64,000 bases of DNA from Fratercula arctica. Lineage: Eukaryota > Chordata > Aves > Charadriiformes > Alcidae. Within the stretch, counting starts at the first letter, position 1. Every line of letters starts with the position of its first letter. Positions 34,605 through 47,655 of the stretch are shown here, piece by piece. Made by a program: the position numbers and the translations under genes. The notes under the pieces are model-generated. The model saw only the letters and a program-made list of their open reading frames with translations. It was not told the DNA's origin and did not search any database. The DNA lies in contig CANTUZ010000025.1 in the NCBI GenBank assembly GCA_947846985.1, positions 10,724,100-10,788,099 on the forward strand, given 5' to 3'.

Positions 34605-34835
34605 ACAATGACAGAGGACATGGGACTCTTCCAAGCAGATCTTTGAAGAGGCCAAAGTTTGCTCTCCTGAAGTCCAGGGCTGTGATCTTGCTTTTTGCTC
34701 TCCTCCCTGCCCTCAGGATCCTGAACTCCACCATCTCATAATCGCTGCAGCCAAGGCTGCCTTTGACCTTCACCCATAAGCTCTCAGTTGAACGCAAAAA
34801 GGCTTTATGCACAAGGAGAGACAAGCTACAAAGGT
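34605..34835 (-). mobile_element. CR1 fragment
   Basis: The reverse complement of the CR1 region around the end of the endonuclease: a short minus frame at 34594-34824 shows LGCSDYEMVEFRIL and [12 protein letters not shown]. Both ends are truncated. Confidence 0.8.
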
Positions 34836-34882
34836 AGATTAAAGAAATATTGCCTGGGCGTGTAGAGATGGTGTCAGGAAAG

Positions 34883-35858
34883 CCGACTGTGGTGGGTTAA
34901 CCTTGGCTGGCTGCCAGGTGCCCACCAAGCTGCTCTCTCACTCCTCCTTCTCAGCAGGACAGGGGAAGAAAATAAGATGAAAAAAAGCTCGTGGGTCAAG
35001 ATAAAGACAGGAAGATTGCTCACCCATTACTGTCATGGGCAAAACAGACTCAACTTGAGGAAGATTAATTTAATTTATTGCCAATTAAAAATAGAGTAGG
35101 ATGGTGAGAAACAAAGACAAAACTGAAAACACCTCTCCCCCCTCTTCTTCCCAAGGTCAACTTCACTCCTTCGTTCCTGACTCTTCTGTCTTCTCCTCCC
35201 CCCCATCTTCAAGAACTGCTCCAGTGCGGTTATGTTCCATGGGGTGCAGTCTTTCAGGAACAGATTGCTCCGGCGTGGGTCCCCCACGGGCTGCAGTTCC
35301 TGCCAGAAAACCTGCTCCTGCGTGGGCTCCTCTCCATGGGCTGCAGTTCCTGCCAGGAGACTACTCCAGCGTGGTCTCCACAGGCTGCAGCTTCCTTCAG
35401 GGCACATGCACCTGCTCCAGCGTGGGGTCCTCCACGGGCTGCAGTATGGATATCTGCTCTGAGGTGGTCCTCCACAGGCTGCAGGGGGACAACCTACTTC
35501 ACCATGGTCTTCTCCAGGGGCTGCAGGAGAATCTCTGCTCTGGCACCTGGAGCACCTCCTCCTTCTCTGACCTTGATGTCTTCAGGGTTGTTTCTCTCAC
35601 ATTTTTTCCTCACTTTTCTCTCTCATAACTGCTGTGCAGCATTTTTTACCTTTTCTTAAATATGTTTTCACAGAGGTGCCACCAGCTGCACTGATTGGCT
35701 CATCTTTGGCCTGCAGTAGGTCTGTTTTGGAGCTGGCTGGAACTGGCTCTGTCCGGTATGAGGGCAGCCCCTGGTCTCTTCTCACAGAGGCCACCCCTGC
35801 ATCCCCCCCCTTCCCCCCCTGCTACCAAAACCTTGCCATGTAAACCCAATACACCAAC
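34883..35858 (+). mobile_element. LTR-B solo LTR (most complete copy)
   Basis: 966 bp (34888-35853), TGTGGTGGGTTAACC to AAACCCAATACA. Flanking pentamers CCGAC and CCAAC differ by one transition. It contains a minisatellite of about 45-50 bp units (about 35215-35545) around the phrase ATGGGCTGCAGTTCCTGCC, and a CT-rich patch TCTCTCATAACTGCTGTGC near 35618. It is the best uninterrupted reference for the family in this window. Confidence 0.85.
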
Positions 35859-35869
35859 GCTCACCTGAA

Positions 35870-37635
35870 CTTTAGACTTGCAAGGGACATCAAGGGCAAA
35901 AAGAAGAACTCATACTGTAGGAAATATCGTAGCAACATTGTATCAACAATGTAGCAAATATCAATGTGAGACCTTATAGGAGGGGAAGGTGATTTTATTT
36001 AAAATAAAAACTGAAACAAAACAAGCGTCCGTCACAGTCTCACACTCACAAGCAGCATCGTAAGTGTCAAAGAAGTCTGTCCAGCAGTCAGGCACCTGCC
36101 AGGGTCCTGAGTGCACTAGTAGGCCTTAATGGCTGTGACCAGCCTTAACTGAGGTTTCCACCCACACCCCCTACCCATGGGCCCAGGAGCTCCATTTAAG
36201 CTTGGCCATGAGCCATGGGTCTTCTGTCCCTGCCTGAGCTACATTGTAGAAGTGCCTCTCTCCAGCTCAGTCACAGCCATGGCTGTGCCAGGCTATGGCC
36301 CCCCGCATTGAACTGGACCCTGAGCCACGGACAGACTTCCTGACTTGACCTCAGACCTGCCCCATCATCATGAACTTGCCTGATGATCTAGACTCTTGGT
36401 TGACCCTGGCTACCCTTCTTGGGTCTGCCTTGGTTGGGTATTGTGGGACTGGGCCCTGGCTGGCAAGGCCTCTACCCTGCTGGCTTTGTTATCATGCCTA
36501 GCTCCTTGCTCCCCATCCTTTAGGGAGCAGCTAGCCCTCCTTGCTCCCTGACAGCACCAGGGCTATGCATGTTCAAGCCCAGCAGTCAGGCAGCAAGCTG
36601 CCAGATGTTAGGTGATGACATGGAGGACAAGGGATGACAGCTGCCAAGTCCTTCTAATGCATCCTGGGTTATTCTTAGGTTAGTGACCACGTGCAGGTTT
36701 TGGATATGCCTTTTTGTACCCTTTTGGAGCTGACAGTGATCAGTGTCTCCACCCTATCCCACCCCTGTGATTGTCACAGGTGAGCAAACAACAACCCGTA
36801 CTGGATCTGGATACCACAAAATTAGAGCTTTTTACCCTACTTGGTTATCTTACACACTCACTCGCTCTCCCCCCCACCCCAGCAGTACATTCACTATGTC
36901 TCTACTTCCCTTACCATTGGGAAGATCACTGCTGGTCCAGGAAGGTTGAGCAGAAAGTCGCGTTGGTTTTGTGCTGTGCAGCTGCTCCCAGTTACCAGTC
37001 TCGGGCGTTACTGGCCAAGGTTCCTGCATGTCCCCCCTGCATTTGTCTCCACGCAACTCCCTGATCTCCCCCACTTCCAGGATCTTTCCTCCAGCCAGGA
37101 TCTTCACCTTCTTCTTTCCAGGCCCCCTTCTTCTTTTTGGTAACCCAAGCCCCCAGTTTTCCCAATTTAAATAGTCTATGTGCAGAAGCACAACACATGA
37201 TCAGGCTCCTAATTGGTGGTTCTGTCTCTGAATTGGAGGATTCAGGACGTGACACTTTTGTTTAGTTCAGGTGTTAGTTATCAAAATTTACAACCAGCTT
37301 GCACTGTTGCAGCTAAAAGTGGCAGGCTTGTGCTTGAGAGTTCTAAAGCTCAGTTTTGGACGTTCACCCCCACACAATTATCTGCAGCCTGTCAGCGTTC
37401 ACAATTTAAGCTCACAATTTTTTCTGCCTACCACAACAAGTCATCAGGATTTGTTCACTGTTCTTTGTTTCCAGATCTGGATGTCTTCTGTAATGGCTGG
37501 TAGATGTGCTGGTCTTGATGACCTGCTAATCTGGGTACCATTAACACATGCAATTTTGAGAGCCCTTGTCCTGCTGCGTGTTCCTTCTGGTGTCTCCACA
37601 CACAGAGGCTCCCATTCATTCTCTATTCACACTAA
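35870..37635. other. Unresolved repetitive or unique sequence with a small CR1 piece
   Basis: At about 35870-35930, GCAAGGGACATCAAGGGC with AAAAAGAAGAACTC resembles CR1 ORF2 upstream of the reverse transcriptase (+ strand). After it comes GC-richer text with an inverted AATAAA-like spot (GATTTTATTTAAAATAAAAA, about 35992), perhaps another LTR, and then sequence with long mixed-frame pyrimidine tracts. I cannot classify 36000-37635 further. I see no convincing gene. Confidence 0.4.
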
Positions 37636-37636
37636 T

Positions 37637-38120
37637 CATAGAACAGTTTGGGTTGGAAGGGACTTTAAAAGGTCATCTAGTCCAACTTCCCCTGCAACGA
37701 GCAGGGACATCTTCAAGTAGATCAGGTTGCTCAGAGCCCCGTCCAGCCTGAACTTGAATGCTTCCAGGGATGGGGCATCTACCACCTCTCTGGGCAACCT
37801 GTTCCAGTGTTTCATCACCCTCATTGTATAAAATGTCTTCCTTATATCTAGTCTAAGTCTACCCTCTTTTAGTTTAAAGCCATTACCCCTTGTCCTATCG
37901 CAACAGGCCCCGCTAAAATGTTTGTCCCCATCTTTCCTGTAAGCCCCCTTTAAGTACCGAAAGGCCACAATAAGGTCTCCCCGGAGCCTTCTCTTCTCCA
38001 GGCTGAACAACCCCAACTCTCTCAGTCTGTCCTCATAGGAGAGGTGCCCCATCCCTCTGATCATTTTTGTGTCCCTCCTCTGGACCCGTTCCAACAGGTC
38101 CATGTCTTTCCTGTGCTAAT
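37637..38120 (-). mobile_element. CR1 3' end fragment (minus)
   Basis: The left edge shows ATCATAGAACAGTTTGGG and GGAAGGGACTTTAAAAGG, the inverted CR1 3' end. A minus frame (37636-38103, 155 residues) carries [16 protein letters not shown] and [16 protein letters not shown]. It faces a + strand CR1 that begins within a few tens of bases. Confidence 0.9.
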
Positions 38121-38134
38121 CTTAGCCTTTCTAT

Positions 38135-39775
38135 CAAAACTCTCTATGCTACTGCTACAATAGTAGTAAAAGGCTGACCAAGGAAAAACTGGGGCCATTG
38201 CCAAATAGGGCGGATGATCTAGTAACCATGGACACAGATAAGGTTGAGGCATTTGGTGCCTTCTTTGCATCCGTCTTCACTAGCAAGGTCTCCCAGGCCT
38301 CTGTGCTTTGTGAAAGGGTTCAAGGAGGAGAACTACCAGCAGTGGATGAGGATTGAGTCAGGGATTATTTGCGAGAACTCTACCCATACAAGTCCATGAG
38401 ACCTGACAGGATGCATCCAAGGGTGCTGAGAGAGCTGGCTGACGTCCTTGTAAGGCCATTTCATACCATCTCTGAAAAGTCATGGCTGTGTCATTGGAAA
38501 GGGGGAGGTTCCTGATGACTAAATGAAGGCAAATGTTGCATCCATCTTGAAAATTGGACAAAAGGACAATCTGGGGAACTACAGACTGGTCAGCCTCACT
38601 TCAGTCCCTGAGAAAATCATGGAGCAAGTCCTCTTGGAAAACAGTTCTGAGCACATGAAAGAGAAGGCTACTGGAAATGGTCATCGTGGATTTACCAAAG
38701 ATAAATCATGCCTGACCGACCCGATTGTCTACTGTGATTAAAATAGTTATGGTTGTGGACATTTACCTCCACTTTATCAAGGTTTTTGACACTGTCTCCC
38801 ACCCTGTTCTTGTATCCAAGTTAGTATGCTATGGTCTGGATGGGGGGGAAGGGGGGGCAACTGGATTGGTGAAAAAATAGTTGGATGATCGAGCTCAAAG
38901 GATAGCGGTTGATGGGTCCTATTCTACCTGGAGGCCAGTGACAAGCAGAGTACTGCAGGGGTCTGTCCTGGAACCTGTCCCGTTGAACATCTTTATCGAT
39001 GACCTGGAGGTGGCAACAGAGTGCACTCTTGCCAAGTTTGCAGATGATGCTCTTAAGGACAGGGCTGCCATTCAGAGACCTAGACAGGCTGGAGGAATGG
39101 GCCCACGGGAACCTCATATAATTCAACAAGAACAAGCACCTAGTCTTGCACCTGGGAAGGAAGAACCCCTTGCAAAGACAGACAGCAAGTTTAACATGAG
39201 CCGGCAGTATGCCCTGGCAGCAAAGGTGGACAGCAGCATCCTGGGCTGTATTAACAGTAGCACAGCCATTAGATCAAGGAAAGTTATTATCCCCCTTTAC
39301 TTAGCACTCATTATACCACATCTGGAATACTGTGTCCAGTTTTGGGCCCCGTACAATACAGGAAAGACATTGATCAACTGGAGCACGTCTAGTGGAGGGC
39401 CACTGAGATCATCAGGGGCCTGGAGCACATGCTCTGTGAAGAGAGACTGAGGAAACAGGTCTTTTTCAGCCTGAAGAAGAGAAGGCTTTGGGGGAGACCT
39501 AACAGTAGCCTTCCAGTACCTACAAGGAGGCTATCAAGAAGGCGGAGCCAGGCTCTTCACAGAGGTGCATGGTGGGAGGACAGGAGACAATGGGCATAAA
39601 GTGGAAACAAGAGAGGCCCTGGCTGGATAGAAGGAGAAACTTTTTCACTATGAGGGTGGTCAAGCATGGGATCAAGGTGCCCAGAGAGGTTGTGCAGTCC
39701 CCGTCCTTGGAGGCTTTCAAGACCAGACTGGATAAAGTCCTGAGCAACCTGGTCTAACCCCATAGCAGACCCTGC
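38135..39775 (+). mobile_element. CR1 fragment (plus), degenerate
   Basis: The + strand carries CR1 ORF2 from before the reverse transcriptase (ATGAAGGCAAATGTTGCATC) through TTTACCAAAGATAAATCATG and GAATACTGTGTCCAGTTTTG to GACTGGATAAAGTCC. Stops and small deletions are frequent. With the preceding minus copy it forms an inverted pair covering the same CR1 3' region. Confidence 0.88.
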
Positions 39776-40022
39776 TTTGTCACTCAAACCAGGACATATG
39801 TCACATAGATCTTTATCCAAACTCATTCTTAATCTGTTGCCCTGTAGCAGGTTATCAAAAGTTCTTCTTGAAATAACTTTTTCCAGACAATTAGACCAAG
39901 TTTCTATGCAACACTTGATTATATCAATGCAGTCTCTCTTAATAACATTGGTGAAACATTTACTGTCTTTATTGCTGTCTTGTGAGAAAACGTATTTCAA
40001 AAGATACCTGTTTGTCAGTAAT

Positions 40023-40790
40023 GATGGTGTCGTAGTTTAGGCTGGGCTGGCCAGTAAACAAACAACAGATGCTCTCTTTAACCTCTTTCCTTTCAGAGAA
40101 GGGAGAGAGAATGAGAGAAACTTATGGGTTGAAAAGTAAAACTACTTTAATGAAATATTAATAATAAAAAGATAATAATATTAAAAAGAAAACAATGAAA
40201 TATATACAAAATATACCAAACCAGTGTCAAGCTCCCAGGATGATGATCCCATCACCAGCAGGCACTGGGGAAGTCCCAGACTGGACTCAGAGATGGACGG
40301 GAACTGGATTACAGAACTGGATTTCAGGAATGCACAGATTGAGATCAAAGGCAGTCGAATAGACAGAGTCCTCCTCGGACACCGGCCATTGAAGAAAGAG
40401 AGCTGAGCCCTTTGACCCCTCAGCTTTTATACTGAGCATGAGGCAGATGGGATGGAATACCCTACTGATCAGTTTTGGATCACCTTTCCTGTTTGCTCCT
40501 CCACACAGGTGCGATCCCTTTACGCTCTTCCACTTCTGACCCTCCAACTTGGTAAATAACAAAGTTAGCTGACCTTGGTTGTTATAGCAATAAGTATAAG
40601 GAAGAGCCTCTCTGCATACCATTCCTTGATATTAACTATAAACATCAGACCTTATCTGCTAGAAGCAGACACTGTCTGAAGAATATGCTGTTAATTTCAG
40701 AAAGTTCGGTTAGTTAGAAGAGACTTAGCTGAAAAGTAAAATTACTGAACAGAAACTTGGTTCTGTTTTACCTCAAACCAGGACAGATGA
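40023..40790 (-). mobile_element. LTR-D solo LTR
   Basis: 758 bp (40028-40785), on + TGTCGTAGTTTAGGCTGGG to CCTCAAACCAGGACA, flanked by GATGG (40023-40027) and GATGA (40786-40790), a one-mismatch duplication. The reverse complement matches the copy at 11926-12639, including its likely TATA region. Confidence 0.8.
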
Positions 40791-41863
40791 CTATGCTACT
40801 GTATTTCAGTTCTCATATCAATTTTCAGTAATTTAACCAAAGTATTTTCCTTCCTTCCGTTCTTTTTCCCAAATCCTTGATTGTTTCACAAATATTGCTT
40901 GTATTATCTCCATCCAGTTTACAACCAGATTATAGATAGTCCTTTGATTACCTGTCATTTTTCTGACTTCTGTTCTCATCAATAGTAATACTTTACTGTT
41001 TTTCATTCTACTCACCTGTTTACCTTATTTTATTTACTTAAAATCAGGAGTGGAGATTACATGAATCTTTCCCAACCTTCTTTCCTCATTTCATATTTTA
41101 AAGCTCTTAAGAATGTTAGACTAAATAATGCAATGCTGTTTTTCACGTATTTGGTCCATAATTTAAAAAGAGTCCACTCTCAGTGAATTGATGGTAGTGA
41201 TCAAATGTCCTAGCAACTTGATCACAGAACCAGTCCTGAAGCTATTATTTTACTATGCTCTTGGCCTTCCTCTGTACAAACAAGAAAAATTCCAGGTTCA
41301 CTTCTGTATCTACCTGGTAGCCTAGAACAGTGGCCGCCAAACTTTTTGATCACGTGCCTCTATCAGTACAAAAGTTTTTGAGCATGCACCCCCACTATAT
41401 GTATATTTATTTACTTATAAATTATATACATGTATTACTGTGTTAATATATTATGTACATTGTAAAACATATGCAAAAAAAGAAATTAAAGAAGGATGAG
41501 AGAAAGGTGAAAGGAACAATATTTTAAAATATTTTTTATTTACTAATGGTACAAAAAACATTTTTGCTCTTGCTAAAAAAATACTATTAATAATTTTTAG
41601 TGAGAGCAATGTGATTGAATATGCTTCATTATTTTTTAAAATCATGTTTTAACACTGTGTGATACAGCGATTCAAAGGTCTGTTTCTAAGTTCAATTTAT
41701 TTCGATACTTGGTTTTAATGGCTTGTCATAGCTGGAAAACATACCTCACAAAGATACATGGATCTGAATGGAAGAAGCGCATTGTTGACTGTGCTTACTA
41801 AATCATGATACTAATTTTTCAATCCCATCCACTAGTTATGCAAAGTTTTTTGTTGAAATTCGG
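40791..41863. other. Unrecognised AT-rich sequence
   Basis: Mostly AT-rich with no coding signal. At about 41321-41410 there is a segment AGTGGCCGCCAAACTTTTTG followed by CACGTGCCTC that reads like an old dispersed repeat, but I cannot name it. Confidence 0.4.
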
Positions 41864-41930
41864 TGTTGCGGTTTAACCCCGGAAGGCAGCTAAGCACCAC
41901 ACAGCCACTCACTCACAGGAGTGGGGTCTT
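41864..41930 (-). mobile_element. LTR-C end fragment
   Basis: TGTTGCGGTTTAACCCCGG and GGCAGCTAAGCACCACACAG match the left end of minus LTR-C copies. The sequence then changes abruptly to LTR-E-like text near 41930. Confidence 0.65.
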
Positions 41931-43490
41931 GAAATCGACAACGGACAGTGTCTCACTTTGAAGGTAATCTGCGTCATGGAGTCTGGAGTCAGCCAGGTGT
42001 CCCCCACGAGGGTCCAATAACTTGTCTAGGAGATCTCATAGAAAAGTTCATGCAGGGGGAGTTTTCAGAGAGAGAGGCTTCATTTTGGGTAGAAAATAAG
42101 TAATTTTTATATCACTGTATTGGGTTGCATGGCAAGGTTTTGGTAGCGGGGACACTACAGGGGTGGCTTCTGTGAGACGATGCCAGAACTTCCTCCATGT
42201 CTGACAGAGCCAGTTCCAGCTGGCTCCATGACAGACCTGCCACTGGCCAAAGCTGAGCCAATCAGCAACATTGGTAGCACCTCTGTGATAGCATATTTAA
42301 GAAGGGGAAAAAACTGCTGTGCAACAGCAGCTGGAAGAGAGGAGTGAGAATATATGAGAGAAACAACTCTGCAGACACCAAGGTCAGTGAAGAAGGAGGG
42401 GGAGGAGGTGCTCCGGGCACCAGAGCAGAGATTCCTCTGCAGACTGTGGAGAAGACCATGGTGAAGCAGGCTGTTCCCCTGCAGCCCATGGAGCAGGTGG
42501 ATGCACCCGAAGGAGGTTGTGACCCCATGGAGACCCCGTGCTGGAGCAGACTCCTAGCAGGAACCTGTGGCCTGTGGAGAGGAGCCCATGCTGGAGCAGG
42601 TTTGTTGGCAGGACTTGTGACCCTGCAGGGGACCCACGCTGGAGCAGTCTGTTTCTGAAGGACTGCACCCCATGGAAAGGGTCCATGCTGGAGCGCAGTT
42701 TGTGAAGAACTGCAGCCTGTGGGAAGGACTCATGTTGGAGAGGTTTGTGAAGGACTGTATCTCGTGTGTGGGGCCCCACACTGGAGCAGGGGAAGAGCAT
42801 AAGGAGGAAGGAGAGGCAGAGACAATACATAATGAACTGACTGCAACTCCCATTCCCTGTCCCCCTGTGTCACTCGGGGGGAGGAGGTAGAAAAGTCGGG
42901 ACTGATTGGTCAGTAATTGGTGAGTGATCTCCCTGTCCTTATCTCAACCCATGAGCTTTCTGTTATATTTTTTTCTCCCCCTGTCCAGTTGATGCGGGGG
43001 GAGTGATAGAGCTGCTTGATGAGCACCTGTTTGCCAGCCAAGGTCAACCCACCACAGTCGCAGAGACATAAAGAGGTATAGGACACCACCACCTGGAGCA
43101 GCCAATAGATATTGCTAATTTCTGTTTTTCACCTGGGACAGTCGATAAGTAATGATGTTTTCCTAATCTCTCATACCAATTTTTATTTGTCCAGACTGTT
43201 TTCCTGTTTTTGCAGTTAGAACAGCCAATGGCAGTTACTGATTCCTTGTTTTTCAGGATGTTTTCCCTCTTTTACAGACTATTTTTTCACCTTTCCAGAC
43301 AATAAGTTGCTGTTACAGTTTCTTGGTTTTGTGCTTATCGATGGCATCTCAGGATGTCTCCGATTTCTAGGTACCCAGCTGCACTTCAAAGATGCCAGTT
43401 GCACTTAAGGATGCTTCTGGTTCCCAGGCCTAGTTCCCAGGCTAGCATTTCCCAGAATGACAGGCATTTTCTCTGTTGGTATTTCAGCAG
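41931..43490 (+). mobile_element. LTR-E-like element split by LTR-B, leading into the CT array
   Basis: 41931-42115 and 43057-43480 join into one stretch matching 33880-34390 when the LTR-B at 42116-43056 is removed. At its right end the text becomes pyrimidine-rich (TCACTTTCTCCCTCTCTGTG near 43508) and passes without a sharp edge into the large CT array. Confidence 0.55.
42111..43061 (-). mobile_element. LTR-B solo LTR (minus)
   Basis: 941 bp (42116-43056), on + TGTATTGGGTT to GGTCAACCCACCACA. Flanks ATCAC and GTCGC (3 of 5 identical, differences are transitions) sit where the LTR-E-like sequence should read continuously, which supports a true insertion. The 45-50-bp repeat block is at about 42440-42800. 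Confidence 0.8.
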
Positions 43491-46400
43491 TCTTTCTGAG
43501 CAGTCAGCTCACTTTCTCCCTCTCTGTGTGTGCTCTCAGCGTGCTCAATTGATGCACTTGCTCAGCTTTCTAGCTTGATCCTATCGACACTCTCACTGGA
43601 CCTGCCTGCCCAGCTCCATGTCAGTGCTCTCAGCTCACTCAGCACATCTGCTCTTCTCCCTCTCTCCCGTCAGCATTCCCTCTCACTTCTCAGCATGCTC
43701 TTTACTCTCATTGCTCTCAGGTCTTGGCTCACTCAATGCTCTGCTCTTGACTCTCAGCACTCCCTCTCAACTCTCTCTCAACTGTCAAATCTTGATACTC
43801 TCGTGTCTCTTGACTTACTTGGTGCTCCATCTGTCACATCATACAGTTTCTCAACTCTGGCTCTTTTGGCACTCTTGGTTCTTAGCACACTGTCTTGGGG
43901 CTCTCACTTTGCTATTGGCTCTTTCTCTGCTCTCTCGTGGCTTTCTCTTGGTGCTCTGTCTGCTCTGGATGCTCACTCAGCTCTCTGTCTGCTCTGGGCA
44001 CTCTCTTGGCTTGCTCTCAACTATCCACGTTCTTGACTCTTGGTGCTCCCATTCCTGACTCTTGCTCTGCTTTTTACTCTCTTGATGTTTGGATCTCTCT
44101 GGGAACTCACTTGGCACTCTGGGCACTCTCTCTCCACTTCCTCCTGACTTTCATCTCTCCCTCCTCTCTTGGCTCCCCTCCCTCAGTCCTCCTCTCTCAA
44201 TCCCCTCTCGCCTCCCACTCTTGGCTCTTGCTCTTGGCCCCTCCAGCCCCCTCTCCAGTCTTGGCCCTTTCAGGATCCTCTCTCTACCCTCTCTGTTCTC
44301 GCTCTCCTCTTTCTCGATCCCCGCTTGTCTCACTCACTCCTCTCTCAGCCCTTTTTTCTCAGCCCTTGTTCCCTTCTTGCTTTCCTCTCTTGTCCCTCAC
44401 TCCTCAAGCACACCTCCCCCCCCCCCCCCTCGGCCCTCTCTCCTCATGCACACCTGTCGCTCTCCTCTCTTGGTCCTCACTCCTCTCATTCTCCCCTCTC
44501 TTGGGTCCTGCTCCCCTTTCACTCTCCTCTTGCTCTGCCCTTGCTCTCCTCTCGCCTGGCCCTCACTCCTCTCCCCCCCTTGCTTTATCTGCCCTCATCC
44601 TCCTCTTGCTCCCCCCTCTATTGGCCCTTGCTCCTCTCGCCCTCTTCTCACTCTCACCTCACTCTCCCCACACCCATTTTGTTTACCTATCACTCCCTTC
44701 TCTTGACTGTCACCCCCCCCCACTTCTCAGCCCTCACTCCTCCCAACCTCCTCGCCCCTCTCACTCTCCTGTCTCTTGGCCCTCACCCCTCTCGTTCTCT
44801 CCTCTCTTGGCCCTCTTGCTCCCCTCTCTCTGGGTCCTCTCTCACTCCTCTCGGCTGTATGCTAATCTCTCTTGACTTCTCATTTCTTGTTGTGCTCTCT
44901 CAGCTCTTGCTCCCTGCTCCTCGGCTCTCCCTCCTGGTTCCTCACTTTCAGCTCTCATCTCTGCCACCCACTCCTCACCTCTCTCCTTGCTATGCTCTCC
45001 TCTTGGTCCTTGCTCTTCTCACTCCCCTCTCTCAGTCCTTGCTCCTTGCTCGTGGCCCTCGACCTCAGTCCTAGCTCTCTGCCCTCTCTCACTCCTCTCT
45101 CCTCTCAGCCATAGTTCCTCTCTCTTGGCTCTGTGTTCCTCGCTCTCGGCTGCTCACTCCTTTATTGTCTTGCTCAGCTCTTGCTCCTTGGTGCTCAGTC
45201 ATGCTTCCTTGCTCTTAGCATTCCCTGCCCCCCCCCCCGCCCCCCGGTCCTTGTTTCCCTCTCTCACTCCTCACTCCACTCTCTCAGCTCTCATCCCTTG
45301 CTACTTGCTCCCCTTTCCCTTGGCCCTTCCTTGCTCTTTTCTCATCTTGGCCCTTGCTCTTTGCCCTCAGGCTCTCTGCTCCTTGGTCATCGCTCTTGCC
45401 TGCTCATTCTTGGCTCTTGTTCCTTGTTGCTCTCTCCCCCTACTCCTTGCTCTCACTCCTCGTTCCTGGCTCTTACTTCTCACTCTCAGACTGTGTTCCT
45501 CTCAGTCCTTGCTTCTCTCTCCTTTCACTCCCCTCTCTTGGCTTTCGCTCCTCTCTTGGCCCTTGCTCCTCTGGCTCATCTTGGCTCTCACGCCTCTCTT
45601 CTCTTGTGCCTCTATCCTCATCCCCCTCTCCCCTCCGCTTGGCTCTTGCTCCCCTCTCCCCTTGGCTCGCCTTTCCCCTTGTCTCTTGCTCCTTGCTCTT
45701 CTCTCTTGGCCCTTGCTCTTGCCTCTCTCTCATTCCTCGCAGCTCTGTGCTCCTCACTCTCAGCCCTCGCTCCTCTCACTCCCCTCTCACTCCCCCCTCT
45801 CTCAGCCCTCACTCCTCCGTCACTCCTCTCACTCCCCCCCGCTTTGGCCCTCACTCCTTGCTCTTCTCATTCCCCTCTCAGACAGTGTTCTTTGCTCCTC
45901 TTGCTCTCCTCTCTCTCAGCCCTCTCACTGCTTGTTCTTTGTCTTGCCCTCTCACTCCTTACTCTTCGCACACCCCTCTCAGCCCTCACCCCTCTAGCTC
46001 TCCTCTCTCTCAGCCCTTGGTCCTCTTGTTCTCCCTTCTCTCATTTCTTCTCCACAATGCTCCCCTCTCGCTCTCCTCTCTCTTGGCCTGTGGTCCCATC
46101 ATGTGCACCTCTTGCTCCTTTCTCTCTCAGCCCTAGGTCATCTCACTTCTTCCTCCCTCAGCCCCTGCTCCCCTCTCTCTCGGCCCTCACTCCTCTCATT
46201 CTCCTCCCTCTCTCTTGACCCTCATGCCCCTCTCCTCTCGCTCCTCTCTCGCTCCTCTCTTTCTTGGCCCTCACATGTTGCACTCCCCTCTTGCTGTCCC
46301 CCTCCTCAGCTCTCGCTTCTCTCACTTCCCTCTCTCTTGGATGCTCCTGGCCCTTGCTCTTCTCGCTCTCATCTCTCTCGTGCCTCACTCACCTCACTTC

Positions 46401-47655
46401 CCTTTTGCTCTACTCCCTCTCAGCCCTTGTTCCTTTTGCTCTCCTGTCTCACAGCCCTCGCTCTCCCCTCTCACTCCCCCCTCTATTGGCTCTTGTGCCT
46501 CTGGCTCTCCTCTTGTTCCCCCCTCTCTCAGCCCTTGGTCATTTGGCTCTCCTCCCGCTCTCCTCTCTCTTGGTCCTTGGTCCCATTGCAATAATCTCTT
46601 GCTCCTTTCTTTCTTGGCCTTTGTGTCTTTTGCTCCCCTCTCTCTTGGCCCTCACACCTCTCTCTTCTTTCTCCCTTGCTCCTCACTCATCTCACTCTCC
46701 TCTCTCTCAGCCCTCAATCCCCAAGCTCTCCTCTCTCAGCCCTCGCTTCTTGCTCCCCCTCTCTCTTGGCCCTTGTGCTTTCCTCTCTTTTGGCCCTTGC
46801 ACATCTCGCCCTCCTCTCCCTTGGCCCCCGCTCCTTCTGCTCTCTTCTTGCTCCCCTCTCACTACTTGCTGCTCTCTCCTCCTTCTCATCCCTCTTGACT
46901 CATGCTCACCTCTCTTGTCCCTTGCTCCTCTTGCTCCCCCCCCATCCCTCTCTCCTCGTATACCTCCTCTGGGCTCTTCCCCTTGCTCCTGTCTTTCATC
47001 CCTCATTCCCCTGGATCCCCTCTCTCACCCCTTGCTCTCTCCCCTTGCACCTCGCTCCCCTCTATCTCATCTCATCTCTTGCTTCTCTTGCTCCCCTTCC
47101 TCTCAGCCATAGACTCTCGCTCCCCTCTGTCAGTTGTCACTACTTGCTCCCCTGTCTCAGCTCTTGCTCCACACCCTCCCATGGCTCTCACTCCCCTCAC
47201 GCCCCTTAATCTTACTCTGGGTTCTCAGCCCTTGCTCCCCACTCTCTTGCCACTTGCTCCCCTCTCATCTGTTGCCCCATGCTCCTTGCTCCCCTCTGTC
47301 TTGGCCCTTGCACCCCACTCCCTCTGTCTTGTCTCTTGCTCCCCTTCCTATCAGACATAGGTTCTTGCTCCCCTGTGTCAGCTCTCACTCCTCACTCCCC
47401 TCTTTCAGCTCTTGTTCTTACTCTCTTTGCTCATGGCTCTTGCTCCCCTTGCTCTCAGCTCTCGCTCATCTTGTACCCCTCGCTCCAGGCTCTCGCTCAT
47501 CTTGCTCTTGGCTCTCGTGCCCCTCGTTCACACCTCTCCCTCCCCTCTGTCATTCCCTTCCTTCATTCCTTGCTGTTGGCTCACTCCCCTTGTTCCTCAT
47601 GATCCCAGCTCTTCCCATCGTTCCCCTCTCTTGCACCTCTCACTCCTGGCTCCTG

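Noticed and set aside
36740..37200. Several overlapping 90-110-codon frames on both strands
   Set aside because: They overlap in different frames over pyrimidine-rich text. No domains, splice pattern or start context supports coding.
45133..46218. A 361-codon open frame in the CT array
   Set aside because: All frames are open in this text because stop codons need A and G combinations that are rare here. The product is Leu/Ser/Pro low-complexity without domains.
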